The notes: generated from the letters alone by a model not told the origin. Shown: positions 19,190-27,545, counted from the stretch's first letter. The stretch: 64,000 nt of DNA from an uncultured Bacteroidales bacterium (GCA_902760865.1 CACWID010000005.1:62001-126000), one strand, 5' to 3'. Numbers and translations: made by a program.

Positions 19190-20035
19190 ATGAGCCGATT
19201 TTTAAAATTTCTTATATTTCTGCTCTTCATTTTTGCTGTTTTATTTTATTGCAAAAGAACAGTTCAAGATAAGAATGAGGAAAAGTTAGAGGTTCCAAAG
19301 ACATTACAGGCCATTCCTGAGCAAATCATTTCAAGAGATGCTTATGTGGTGTCCTACAATAACGAGACTAAGTGCCCTAATTGGGTCGCTTGGCATTTGA
19401 CTGGAGATAATACCCAAGGCATTTATAAGCGGACGGGAGTTCCATTCTTGGACGAAAATGGGCATGCTTATGGCATTGCACATTTCTCTTCTGAGCTTTC
19501 CCATAATCACTACATTGTTGATCTGGAAGTTAACGGCCCGCGACAACAACATGATGATTGGGCCGAGAATGGACTTGAGATGACACACGGGCACCTATGT
19601 CCAGCAGCAGATAACAAATGGAGTAAAGAGGCACAAAACCAGTGTTCGCTGTTGTCCAATATCTGCCCTCAAACAGAAAGGCTCAATACTGGAAGTTGGA
19701 ATAAACTAGAAGGCAAATGCCGGGAGTGGGCTAATAATTATGGGGACATTTATATCGTAGCCGGACCTGTCTTTTACAATCATCAAATAACCAGAACCTT
19801 TGGTAAAAATCAAGTCGCTATACCAGATGCTTTTTTCAAGGTCGTTTTATGCGTTAATGATAATCCAAAGGCTATCGGCTTCATCTATGCAAATGACAAT
19901 GAGAGCCATAGCCTAAAAAATGCTATCTGTACCGTTGACCACGTTGAACAAGTCACAGGTATTGATTTCTTTCCTCTTCTCCCAGATGAAGTTGAGAATC
20001 AAATTGAGAACAGCTCAAATATAAATGAATGGTAA
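19190..20035 (+). CDS. DNA/RNA non-specific endonuclease (NucA family), membrane-tethered or secreted
   Basis: 281 residues. The N-terminal hydrophobic helix (FLIFLLFIFAVLFY) is followed by a linker and an Endonuclease_NS domain. The core MTHGHLCPAAD (His133 and His135) corresponds to the family DRGH catalytic motif, and LLSNICPQTERLN carries the metal-binding asparagine region. The downstream DIYIVAGPVF is also typical. Bacteroidetes members often vary the first residues of the motif, so activity is plausible. It is last in the cluster, and with the membrane helix the nuclease domain would face the periplasm. It may degrade incoming nucleic acid, be an effector of the upstream machine, or simply scavenge nucleotides. 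Confidence 0.88.
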   Translation: MSRFLKFLIFLLFIFAVLFYCKRTVQDKNEEKLEVPKTLQAIPEQIISRDAYVVSYNNETKCPNWVAWHLTGDNTQGIYKRTGVPFLDENGHAYGIAHFSSELSHNHYIVDLEVNGPRQQHDDWAENGLEMTHGHLCPAADNKWSKEAQNQCSLLSNICPQTERLNTGSWNKLEGKCREWANNYGDIYIVAGPVFYNHQITRTFGKNQVAIPDAFFKVVLCVNDNPKAIGFIYANDNESHSLKNAICTVDHVEQVTGIDFFPLLPDEVENQIENSSNINEW

Positions 20036-20352
20036 TTACAGTGCAAAGAAGTAAGACAAAGCCTAAGGTTTAACACGTTATTTTATAGCCCATTATCAGA
20101 TATTGGTTACTGATTTCACTCGCACTTAACTGATAAATCATGGTAACATCGTTGGGCATGATATTATACGGTCCGATGTATTGCATTTAATTACATTCAA
20201 GTTCACCACCATGACTAGGTTATAACACACTTCATTTCAATTCACAGGAGACAGTGAACTACATATTGGATTCCACTCTTGATCCTGATTTTGGTAATCA
20301 GACACCACTCGTTTCGATTACAGGGACATCGCTAGGGTTTGAATGGAATATT
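20036..20352. other. Gene-free spacer after the cluster
   Basis: No coding frame of quality, RNA gene or clear terminator is seen. Base composition remains AT-rich until the promoter at 20353, after which coding DNA becomes GC-rich. The spacer may mark the right edge of the acquired block. No direct repeat or integrase is visible. Confidence 0.4.
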
Positions 20353-20383
20353 TTTGTGAATTCGGAGAGTTTTTATATTTTTG
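20353..20383 (+). promoter_or_regulatory. Consensus Bacteroidetes promoter for the GH109-nahK unit
   Basis: TTTG at 20353-20356, 19 bases, then TATTTTTG at 20376-20383: a full match to TTTG-N19-TAnnTTTG. Transcription should start near 20390, leaving a leader of about 35 bases before the ATG at 20425. Confidence 0.75.
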
Positions 20384-20424
20384 TGCTCATTATCAGAGAA
20401 ATTTATCATTCAAAATCCTGAATC

Positions 20425-21963
20425 ATGAGACAGCGATACTACATCATTTCTTTTATCTTGGCAGTGTTTATGCTGCTGCCGGTGGGTCTGCAGGCGCAAT
20501 TCAACTGGCCTTATACCATCCAGGACGGGACCATCGTGACCGAGGTGCCGCAGCGGCCGGCGGGGCAACGGTCGGCGCTGGGGATGACGGTGCCCAAAAT
20601 TCCTGTCGTGAGAGTGGCGTTTGTCGGGTTGGGCATGCGCGGACCCGACGCTGTGGAGCGCTGGACACACATCCCTGGCATCGAGGTGAAAGCGCTGTGT
20701 GACTATGAGCGCGACCGCGCCGAGGCGTGCCAGCAGATTCTGCGCAAGGCATCGATGCCTGCCGCCGACGTCTATTACGGGGAATATGGCTACAAGGACC
20801 TGTGCAAGCGCACCGATATCGACCTGGTGTATATCGCCACCGACTGGCTCCATCACTACGTGATTGCTCGCGAGGCGCTCGAGCATGGCCACCACGTCGC
20901 CATCGAGGTGCCATCGGCGATGAACCTGACCGAAATCTGGTCGCTCATCAACCTGAGCGAGAGCAAGCGCCTGCACGTGATGATGCTCGAGAACTGTTGC
21001 TATGATTTCTTTGAGCTCAACTCGCTCTACATGGCCCAGAGGGGGCTGTTGGGCGAAGTCATCTATGTTCAAGGGGCTTACCGCCACGAGCTCTCGCCCT
21101 ATTGGGACGAGTATTGGAAACGTGGTGAAGATGACAAGTTGGGATGGCGCCTGGACTACAACAGCCAGTTCCGCGGTGACGTTTATCCCACCCATGGCCT
21201 GGGACCCATCGCGCAAGTGCTTAACCTGCACCGCGGCGACCGCATGAGAACGCTGGTAGCGATGGATACCCGCTCCTTTAATGGCCAAGAACTGTTCAAG
21301 GCCCGCACAGGCGAGTATGCCCTCAACTTCAGGAACGGTGACCACACGACTACACTCATCTCAACCGAGAGAGGCAAGGTCATCGAGATCCACCACAACG
21401 TGATGACACCGCAACCTTATAACCGCATGTACCAGCTCACCGGCACCAAGGGCTTTGTCAACAAATATCCCGTCGAGGGGTTCGCACTGGCCAAGGACGT
21501 GATGACCAAGGCCGGTATCAACGTCAGCAAGGACTACACGGGCCATTCCTACCTGAGCAAAGAGGACACCGAGGCGCTCCTGCAGAAATTCACCTCGCCG
21601 CTCGTGACCCGCTATGGCGAGGAGGCCAAGGAAGTGGGCGGACATGGCGGCATGGACTTCATCATGGACTCGCGCCTGGTCTATTGCCTGCAGAACGGCC
21701 TGCCGCTCGACATTGACGTGTATGACCTGGCAGAATGGTGCTGCCTGGCAGAACTGGGCAGCCTCTCGATGGACAACGGCAACAAGCCTGTACAGGTGCC
21801 CGATTTCACCCGAGGCGAGTGGAGCAGGTTCCGTGGATACCGCCATGCCTGGGCCAAGCCCGAGGACGAAGCCGCAACACGTGCCGCAGCTATGGAATTT
21901 ACCAAGCAACTGAAGGCCAAAGGTGCCAAGTATTGGAAAGAAGCGGCTAACGCCGCCGATTAG
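20425..21963 (+). CDS. Gfo/Idh/MocA-type glycosidase, GH109 (alpha-N-acetylgalactosaminidase family)
   Basis: 512 residues with a signal peptide ending LPVGLQAQ, so exported. A Rossmann domain begins VRVAFVGLGMRG near residue 62 and continues through DLVYIATDWLHHY and HVAIEVPSAM. The C-terminal domain has YRHELSPYW and PTHGLGPIAQ, the histidine regions expected in GH109. This family cleaves alpha-linked N-acetylgalactosamine by an NAD-dependent redox mechanism. The sugar kinase next downstream fits a route from mucin-type GalNAc to GalNAc-1-phosphate. The family call is strong; substrate is by family analogy. Confidence 0.88.
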   Translation: MRQRYYIISFILAVFMLLPVGLQAQFNWPYTIQDGTIVTEVPQRPAGQRSALGMTVPKIPVVRVAFVGLGMRGPDAVERWTHIPGIEVKALCDYERDRAEACQQILRKASMPAADVYYGEYGYKDLCKRTDIDLVYIATDWLHHYVIAREALEHGHHVAIEVPSAMNLTEIWSLINLSESKRLHVMMLENCCYDFFELNSLYMAQRGLLGEVIYVQGAYRHELSPYWDEYWKRGEDDKLGWRLDYNSQFRGDVYPTHGLGPIAQVLNLHRGDRMRTLVAMDTRSFNGQELFKARTGEYALNFRNGDHTTTLISTERGKVIEIHHNVMTPQPYNRMYQLTGTKGFVNKYPVEGFALAKDVMTKAGINVSKDYTGHSYLSKEDTEALLQKFTSPLVTRYGEEAKEVGGHGGMDFIMDSRLVYCLQNGLPLDIDVYDLAEWCCLAELGSLSMDNGNKPVQVPDFTRGEWSRFRGYRHAWAKPEDEAATRAAAMEFTKQLKAKGAKYWKEAANAAD

Positions 21964-21966
21964 TGA

Positions 21967-22041
21967 TTAGAGATTAGAGATTAGTGAATTGACTTTTCTA
22001 GACGGTCTAGATAATCTAGATGATCTAGACAATCTAGAAAC
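21967..22041. repeat. Short tandem arrays: 7-bp (TTAGAGA) and 9-bp (TCTAGANNN)
   Basis: Between GH109 and the kinase. Units TTAGAGA, TTAGAGA and TTAGTGA run at a 7-bp period from 21967 to 21987. Then five units of TCTAGA plus three variable bases sit at 21997, 22006, 22015, 22024 and 22033, an exact 9-bp period. The same unit types recur at 49444-49471 and 58214-58267. Confidence 0.85.
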
Positions 22042-22056
22042 AAAAGCAAAAGAATA

Positions 22057-23145
22057 ATGGCAACCATCGACACGGCCAGCATATTGGCACAATTTGAGAT
22101 ATCGGGCAATGTTGGGGAGGTCAAGCCCCTGGGCAACGGGCTCATCAACGACACCTACCATGTAATAACCGACGGTGAGAACGACTACGTGCTGCAGCGC
22201 ATCAACAACGCCATATTCCAGGACGTGGACCTGCTGCAGCATAACATCGAGGTGGTGACCGCCCACATCCGCCGCAAGTTGGAAGCCTGTGGCACCGACG
22301 ACATTGACCGCAAGGTGCTACAGTTCGTCCGGGCCCGCGACAGCAAGACCTACTACCGCGACGAGGCCGACCGCTACTGGCGCGTGATGGTGTATATCCC
22401 TGACACGGTGACCCACGAGGCCGTTACACCCGAACACGCCCGTGATTGCGGCAGGGCCTTCGGCAACTTTGAGAAGATGCTGGTCGATGTGCCCGAGCAA
22501 CTGGGCGAGACCATCCCCGACTTCCACAACATGGAACTGCGCATGAGACAACTGCGCGAGGCAGTGGCGAATAACGCAGCAGGGCGTCTCGACGAGGTGC
22601 GTGACATCGTCGATGAGCTAGAGCGCGATGCCGACGAGATGTGCCAGGCCGAGCGCCTCTATCGCGAGGACCGTCTGCCCAAGCGCATCTGCCACTGTGA
22701 TACCAAGGTCAACAATATGCTCTTTGACAAGCAGGGCCAGGTGCTGTGTGTCATTGACCTCGACACGGTGATGCCCTCGTTCATCTTCTCGGACTATGGC
22801 GACTTCCTGCGCACCGGTGCCAACTTCACCGCCGAGGACGATCCCGACCTGTCGCGTGTGGGCTTCAACGAGGAGATTTTCAAGGCCTTCACGACGGGTT
22901 ATCTGGAGTCGGCAAGAGATTTCCTCACGCCCATCGAGATTGAACTGCTGCCCTACGCAGCGGCGCTGTTCCCCTTCATGCAGTGCGTGCGCTTTCTGGC
23001 CGACTACATCAACGGAGACACCTACTACAAAATCAAGTATCCGACCCACAACCTGGACCGCACCCGCAACCAACTCGCGCTGTATCGAGACGTCCGCCGC
23101 CACGACCAGATGATGTCCGCCTTTATCCACAGCCTGCTCAATTAG
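22057..23145 (+). CDS. nahK: N-acetylhexosamine 1-kinase-like phosphotransferase
   Basis: 362 residues, soluble, aminoglycoside-phosphotransferase fold. N-terminal LGNGLINDTYHV and DYVLQRIN form the nucleotide loop and lysine-equivalent region. HCDTKVNNMLFD near 213-224 is the catalytic loop (Asp and Asn) and VIDLDTVMPS near 231-240 supplies the metal-binding Asp. This matches NahK-type kinases, which phosphorylate GalNAc or GlcNAc at the anomeric carbon. It follows the GH109 enzyme by 93 bases on the same strand, so the two probably form a salvage unit. A plain hexosamine or choline kinase is less likely. Confidence 0.82.
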   Translation: MATIDTASILAQFEISGNVGEVKPLGNGLINDTYHVITDGENDYVLQRINNAIFQDVDLLQHNIEVVTAHIRRKLEACGTDDIDRKVLQFVRARDSKTYYRDEADRYWRVMVYIPDTVTHEAVTPEHARDCGRAFGNFEKMLVDVPEQLGETIPDFHNMELRMRQLREAVANNAAGRLDEVRDIVDELERDADEMCQAERLYREDRLPKRICHCDTKVNNMLFDKQGQVLCVIDLDTVMPSFIFSDYGDFLRTGANFTAEDDPDLSRVGFNEEIFKAFTTGYLESARDFLTPIEIELLPYAAALFPFMQCVRFLADYINGDTYYKIKYPTHNLDRTRNQLALYRDVRRHDQMMSAFIHSLLN

Positions 23146-23232
23146 ACGGCAAGAACAACATAGCCAAACAATTCAGGCAGTAAGGCTTAACCATCAAGAA
23201 CTGTCATTTTTCCTATTCATCATAGTTGAAAA

Positions 23233-23312
23233 ATGTATAATATCGTGTTTGCTGACTCAAAATTCTGCAAAATATCATGTTTTAGAATAAAAAAATCTGT
23301 AAAATATCATGA
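23233..23312 (+). promoter_or_regulatory. Three operator-like direct repeats phased at 32 bp
   Basis: AATATC cores lie at 23239, 23271 and 23303, exactly 32 bp apart. The last two sit in TCTGYAAAATATCATG (16 bases, one difference) and the first in a diverged ATAATATCGTG. A TACTTTTG -7 element follows at 23332-23339, so the repeats lie just upstream of the promoter of the AAA ATPase gene. Spacing of about three helical turns suggests cooperative binding by a regulator. Confidence 0.65.
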
Positions 23313-23359
23313 ATTTTTGAAAATATCTTTATACTTTTGCGCATCAATGAGCAGATAAT

Positions 23360-24643
23360 ATGGTAATCGACAAAAGAACATTAGAATTTGTCCTCAGTGA
23401 CCAACGAGAGGAATTAGATGAAAAAGCCAAAGAGGTTTTTTGCTATCGTAATGAAGAAGATCTTGTTGACTTGTCAAGTTCACAGGCCCAGGTAGTCATT
23501 GGGGTGCGCCGCAGCGGCAAGTCAACACTTTGCTATCAAGCATTGCAGAGCAAAGGCCTAAAATTCGCCTATGCTAATTTCGATGATGAACGGTTAGCAG
23601 GTTTAGAAGCATCACAACTAAACGATGTCTTGGAAATCCTATATAAGGTATATGGTGATTTTAAGTATCTTTTTCTGGATGAAATCCAAAATGTAGAGGG
23701 ATGGCATCTGTTTGTGAACCGAATGCTCAGGAATAAAATGCATGTCATCATTACGGGTTCTAATGCAAAGCTTTTAAGTGGAGAATTGGCTACGCATCTC
23801 TCAGGAAGGAATAAGGAAATCTCACTCTACCCTTTCTCATTCAGGGAGTATTGTGACATGAAGGGTGTAGATAAAGATAAAAAAACCACTAAAGCAGAAG
23901 CGTTCCGCAGGGCAGCATTTGATGAGTACATGAAACAAGGAGGTTTCCCTGAACTAATGACCATCAATGATAATAAATCTTATGTCAAGAACCTTGTTGA
24001 CAATATACTGAAGCGAGATATCGAACAGCGGTACCATATTGCCTATAAAGCAGCGTTTGAGAGGCTTGCGCATCATCTGTTAAACAATTCTTCCACCATT
24101 GTTGTCTCGACAACGTTAGCCGACACCTTCCACTTCAAGTCAGACCAAACAGCAAAGAACTATGTTGACTACTTGAAGCAAGCATACCTGTTGATTGGGG
24201 TGCAGAAGTATTCTCAGAAAAGTAAACTTCGAGTTGTGCAAGAAAAAATATATGCTGTTGATGTAGCAATGATGGACCAGCGGGACAATGCCTTTGCAGG
24301 TGAAAACCTAGGCCATCGTTTAGAGACCATCGTGCTTATACACCTCATGCGCAAATGCAAGATCGAAGGCCTTGACGTTTACTATCTGAGTGACCGTAGT
24401 GGAGAATGCGACTTTATTGTATGTCGTGGCAATACCGTGATTCAAGCGGTCCAAGTTTCCTATGACATCTCGACCAAAAAGACCCGTTCACGTGAAATCA
24501 AAGGGTTGCTCCTTGCCGCAAGAAAAACTGGTTGTTCCAACCTGTTGCTGCTCACCGACAATGAGAACAACATTGTAACAGAACCTGGGCAAACCATCAA
24601 AATACAACCGGTATATGACTGGTGTCTTGAACTTGGGATTTAG
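23360..24643 (+). CDS. AAA ATPase with DUF4143 domain
   Basis: 427 residues, soluble. Walker A GVRRSGKST is at 48-56 and Walker B YLFLDEIQN near 108-116. HVIITGSNAKLLSGELATHLSGR is a sensor-like region, shortened here. The C-terminal DUF4143 region (TLADTFHFKSDQTAKNYVDY, YLSDRSGECDFIV) resembles a nuclease-like fold, and the ECDFIV segment fits a PD-(D/E)XK-type core. This large Bacteroidetes family is poorly understood and often mobile or defence-linked. The TACTTTTG -7 element at 23332-23339 and three phased repeats lie just upstream, so expression is probably tightly controlled. Confidence 0.85.
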   Translation: MVIDKRTLEFVLSDQREELDEKAKEVFCYRNEEDLVDLSSSQAQVVIGVRRSGKSTLCYQALQSKGLKFAYANFDDERLAGLEASQLNDVLEILYKVYGDFKYLFLDEIQNVEGWHLFVNRMLRNKMHVIITGSNAKLLSGELATHLSGRNKEISLYPFSFREYCDMKGVDKDKKTTKAEAFRRAAFDEYMKQGGFPELMTINDNKSYVKNLVDNILKRDIEQRYHIAYKAAFERLAHHLLNNSSTIVVSTTLADTFHFKSDQTAKNYVDYLKQAYLLIGVQKYSQKSKLRVVQEKIYAVDVAMMDQRDNAFAGENLGHRLETIVLIHLMRKCKIEGLDVYYLSDRSGECDFIVCRGNTVIQAVQVSYDISTKKTRSREIKGLLLAARKTGCSNLLLLTDNENNIVTEPGQTIKIQPVYDWCLELGI

Positions 24644-24935
24644 CACAAAGGTGGCACAGTAACCCTTTCATGCAGTGCTCCACGCCTTCATCCATGGCCT
24701 GCTTTAATCTGCGATTGGGAATGCCCCTCGCTAAGACGCAAAGGCGCAAAGTCATTTAGGGACAGCTCGTAGGGAGACGCAAGATTTTGCGTCTCTACAA
24801 TTCAAAACCTAACATTTTTCGCCTTGGATGTCACCTTTTGGCGTCCTGGCTTGTTATATGAGTGAACTGCGGTGCAAGCCGCAGAACCCGGGTAAGTTTA
24901 TAAAGTCAAAAGTTTAACGTCATAATTCAAAAAAA
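24644..24935. other. Gene-free spacer with a kinase-tail-like remnant and a palindromic repeat
   Basis: A short frame at about 24669-24710 reads AVLHAFIHGLL then stop, similar to the C-terminus of the NahK-like kinase (MMSAFIHSLLN). It may be a remnant of a duplicated kinase end displaced when the ATPase gene was inserted. At 24769-24798 there is one copy of the GAGACGC..GCGTCTC palindrome family seen also near 60.3-60.6 and 63.9 kb. No other feature is seen. Confidence 0.45.
24769..24798. repeat. Dispersed GAGACGCAA..TTGCGTCTC palindrome, copy 1
   Basis: GTAGGGAGACGC-AAGATTTT-GCGTCTCTAC can form a stem of at least seven pairs. Related copies in this window are at 60256-60283, 60463-60488, 60541-60567 and 63891-63916. 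Confidence 0.8.
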
Positions 24936-25367
24936 ATGAATCCAATTTCTGAAATATTAGTGCCAATTGCAATCTGTTGTGTACTTCCCATCATGCTCGT
25001 GTGGTTTGTCATTCGCAAGAAGATGAATGAGACCAACAAACGCACCCAAATCGTGCTGGCCGCCATCGAGAAGAATCCCGAAATGGATATCGAAGAAATC
25101 ATGAAGAAGATTTCGCCCAAACCCAAACTGCTGAAGGAAAAACTGCTCACGAAACTGCTGTGGGGATGTCTCGCCACGCTGCTTGGCTTCGGATTGATAG
25201 GTTTTGGCATCTATCTTGGCGCTAATCATCTCGGCGGCACCGATGACCAGTTCTTTTCTGTATGCTTTGGCTTGATTGCCCTCGGGGTCGGCATTGCCTT
25301 CATGATCAATTATTTCGTGGGCAAGAAGATGCTCGCCAAGGATATTGAGGCTGAGGAAAAAGTGTGA
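24936..25367 (+). CDS. Small membrane protein (DUF6249-like)
   Basis: 143 residues with an N-terminal helix (ILVPIAICCVLPIMLVWFVI), a basic cytoplasmic segment (residues about 28-70), and two further helices near 72-95 and 105-125. This layout is common beside ECF sigma factors in Bacteroidales and matches the DUF6249 type as I remember it. It ends 17 bases before the sigma gene. It may act in sensing or in controlling the sigma factor; unproven. Confidence 0.65.
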   Translation: MNPISEILVPIAICCVLPIMLVWFVIRKKMNETNKRTQIVLAAIEKNPEMDIEEIMKKISPKPKLLKEKLLTKLLWGCLATLLGFGLIGFGIYLGANHLGGTDDQFFSVCFGLIALGVGIAFMINYFVGKKMLAKDIEAEEKV

Positions 25368-25384
25368 CTGAGCAAGTATAACCT

Positions 25385-25861
25385 GTGACGCGCGAAGTCT
25401 TCATAGCACAAGTGGAACGTGAGCAAGAGGCCCTGCGAGGTTTCTTGCTCGCCCTGTGCTGCGGCAACAAGAGCGATGCCGATGACCTTGCCCAAGATGC
25501 CCTGGTCAAGGCCTACATCTCGTCGGCGGGTTATCAGGAGAAGGGCCGTTTCCGCTCGTGGCTATTCAAGATTGCCCACAATACTTTCCTCAACCACAAG
25601 GCAAGTTGCCGCACGATGGAGAGCATCGACCAGGCGCGTACGCTCATCAGCGGCACCGAGGCAGATGCAGCCTTTGAGCACCAGAACCTCTACCTTGCAC
25701 TGCGCACCCTGCCGCCCAAGGAACGCTCGGCCATCACACTCTTCTACCTCAATGGCTACAGCATCAAGGAGATTGCCGCCATTACCGATGTATCGCAGGA
25801 TGCAGTCAAGCAGCAACTCTCGCGAGGACGTGACAAACTAAAAGCAAAACTACAGTTATGA
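25385..25861 (+). CDS. ECF-type RNA polymerase sigma factor
   Basis: 158 residues from a GTG start. Region 2 has DADDLAQDALVKAYISS and GRFRSWLFKIAHNTFLNH. Region 4 has LPPKERSAITLFYLNGYSIKEIA and VSQDAVKQQLSRGRDKLK, the helix-turn-helix that reads the -35 element. Its stop overlaps the next gene's start (ATGA), so the two are coupled. It likely directs an envelope-stress or similar regulon; targets are not visible here. Confidence 0.9.
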   Translation: MTREVFIAQVEREQEALRGFLLALCCGNKSDADDLAQDALVKAYISSAGYQEKGRFRSWLFKIAHNTFLNHKASCRTMESIDQARTLISGTEADAAFEHQNLYLALRTLPPKERSAITLFYLNGYSIKEIAAITDVSQDAVKQQLSRGRDKLKAKLQL

Positions 25862-26274
25862 ACAAAGATAAAGCACTCGAGGAACTGTTCCTCGCCAATA
25901 AACCGCAATTTGATGACAAGGAGGCATTCATGGCTTCACTTACCAAGCGCCTTGATGCCGTGGAGTACATCAAGCAGTACCAGGAGGCGACCATCCGTCG
26001 TTACAAGATGGCTGTAGTAGTTGCATTCTTTGCGGGGCTTGTCGTTGGAGGTATTGCCATCGCTTACCTACTCGCGTCGCCGAGCGATACACCCCTCTTC
26101 AACTTCGACACGCACAACATCTTTTTCCTGGAATGGCTGTGCGGCAACTCCCGAGTCATCGCCGTCAGTGCCATCTCGCTGCTGATGACCGTTGGCATCA
26201 CCTCATTTATCGGCAATATCCAGGAACTCATGAGCATGCGTCAATCACTGCAACGACAACAAGTCGGCCGATAG
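25858..26274 (+). CDS. Membrane partner of the sigma factor, probable anti-sigma factor
   Basis: 138 residues. A soluble N-terminus of about 50 residues (ALEELFLANKPQFDDKEAF) precedes helices near 52-72 (MAVVVAFFAGLVVGGIAIAYLL) and 97-118. The overlapping start with the sigma gene and the cytoplasmic N-terminal domain followed by membrane helices suggest an anti-sigma factor, though no zinc motif is present. Assignment rests on context. Confidence 0.6.
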   Translation: MNKDKALEELFLANKPQFDDKEAFMASLTKRLDAVEYIKQYQEATIRRYKMAVVVAFFAGLVVGGIAIAYLLASPSDTPLFNFDTHNIFFLEWLCGNSRVIAVSAISLLMTVGITSFIGNIQELMSMRQSLQRQQVGR

Positions 26275-26305
26275 CACACCCATCCCTGCTGGCGCACAGC
26301 AGCAG

Positions 26306-26686
26306 CTAGCGTTGCTTGGCCCGGTCCATGGCATCAGACGCGCTGCGCAACCGCTGGCGGGCGGTTTCTTTGGCATCGTTGGCCAGTTTCTTCTGATACT
26401 GCGCTTTGTCGGTCTCGTCCTCGGCTTTGCGCCTGTAGCTGCGCGCCCTATCATCCTGCTTGTTGCGGGTGTAGTATTCCGCCTCGCGCTGGTACTCTTT
26501 GGCTTTCTTGAGGTGGTACTCCACTTCCCGGTCATAGCCCTCAGCCTTGCCGATGTAATACTCCGCGTCGCGCATGTAACTGCGGGCCTTGTCCATGTAG
26601 TAACTGCTCTGGGCGGCAATGGGTGTGCCGACCGTGAGCAGCAATACCACTATCAGTAAGAGCCGATTCTTCATCTCTGGTTTCAT
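26306..26686 (-). CDS. Secreted helical repeat protein
   Basis: 126 residues. A signal peptide (LLLIVVLLLTVGTPIAAQ) is followed by an all-helical, highly charged region with near-repeats rich in Tyr, Lys and Glu (DAEYYIGKAEGYDREVEYHLKK shortened: DAEYYIGKAEG, EVEYHLKKAKE, EAEYYTRNKQD), a period of about 14 residues. No enzyme motif. Probably periplasmic and coiled coil. It follows the ADP-ribosylglycohydrolase by 37 bases on the same strand and may be cotranscribed with it. Confidence 0.68.
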   Translation of the reverse strand: MKPEMKNRLLLIVVLLLTVGTPIAAQSSYYMDKARSYMRDAEYYIGKAEGYDREVEYHLKKAKEYQREAEYYTRNKQDDRARSYRRKAEDETDKAQYQKKLANDAKETARQRLRSASDAMDRAKQR

Positions 26687-26723
26687 ATTGTGTTTTTACT
26701 GTTCAATCTACAAGTCACACGAC

Positions 26724-27545
26724 TCAAGTGTTTCGGGCGGGAAAGACCATCTGTTCAAACTTGTCCATGACCGACATCAGTTCGTCAGGCAGATACCGGA
26801 CAAAGCGGTTCATCAAATCCTCATCGCGGCCATCAGGACTAGCCGCAAAGATGGAGCATGCGATAGCAGCGATGGTGTCAGAATCACCGCCAATCGATAT
26901 CGCATTGCGCACACAGTCCTCAAGCGACTCACTCTCCAAGAAGGCAATGATGGCTTCGGGGACGCTGCCCTGGCAGCTCACGTCAAACCTGTAGCCAGGA
27001 CGTATCTCGTCCAGCGTGCGGCTCAAGTCATAGCCGTACCGCTCCGGAATTTCGCGTTTTATGCATTCCTTCACCCCATCGAGGCCCATGCTCCCGTTAT
27101 CACGGTTTTTGTTCAGGAAGATGCAATGGGCGACGGCCATCGCGCCCTTGATGCCTTCGGGGTGATTATGGGTCACACTCGCTGAGATGCTGGCCAGCTG
27201 GAGCGCCTCTTCAAGCGATGTGGCATACAGGCCGACCGGACTCACGCGCATGGCCGAACCGTTGCCCCAGCTGTTGTAGGGTTGAGGATCGCTGGACTGC
27301 AGCCAACGCCTGAAACCGCCACCATAACCCGCCCTGGGGAACATCCGTCCCAGTTCCTGCATGCAGTGCACCAAGTGTTCAGACGAATGCGTCTGGTCTT
27401 CCAACAGCCACCGGGCCACAGCCAGGGTCATTACCGAGTCGTCGGTAAATCTCGTGCCCGAGGACTCCAGCGGGAAATTTTTGTTCTTCACGTTGTGTCT
27501 CTCATACACACTACCCACAATATCTCCAAAAACTGCTCCTAACAT
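26724..27545 (-). CDS. ADP-ribosylglycohydrolase family protein (DraG-like)
   Basis: 273 residues, soluble. The first metal motif FTDDSVMTLAVARWLL has Thr34, Asp35 and Asp36; NGSAMRVSPVGL and HNHPEGIKGA follow; the second metal motif GGDSDTIAAIACSI lies near 218-231. All magnesium-binding residues of the family are present, so it should remove ADP-ribose from protein, nucleic acid or small molecules. It lies in a minus-strand run with a possible caspase-like protein and a macro-like protein, suggesting a shared role in ADP-ribose turnover. Confidence 0.9.
   Translation of the reverse strand: MLGAVFGDIVGSVYERHNVKNKNFPLESSGTRFTDDSVMTLAVARWLLEDQTHSSEHLVHCMQELGRMFPRAGYGGGFRRWLQSSDPQPYNSWGNGSAMRVSPVGLYATSLEEALQLASISASVTHNHPEGIKGAMAVAHCIFLNKNRDNGSMGLDGVKECIKREIPERYGYDLSRTLDEIRPGYRFDVSCQGSVPEAIIAFLESESLEDCVRNAISIGGDSDTIAAIACSIFAASPDGRDEDLMNRFVRYLPDELMSVMDKFEQMVFPARNT

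Noticed and set aside
1020..20035. Prophage
   Set aside because: No capsid, portal, terminase, integrase or lysis genes; the proteins are NTPases, envelope proteins and two hydrolases.
20343..21345. Plus frame 20343-20702 and minus frame 20410-21345 around the GH109 start
   Set aside because: They overlap the promoter and a well-supported gene, and show no domain.
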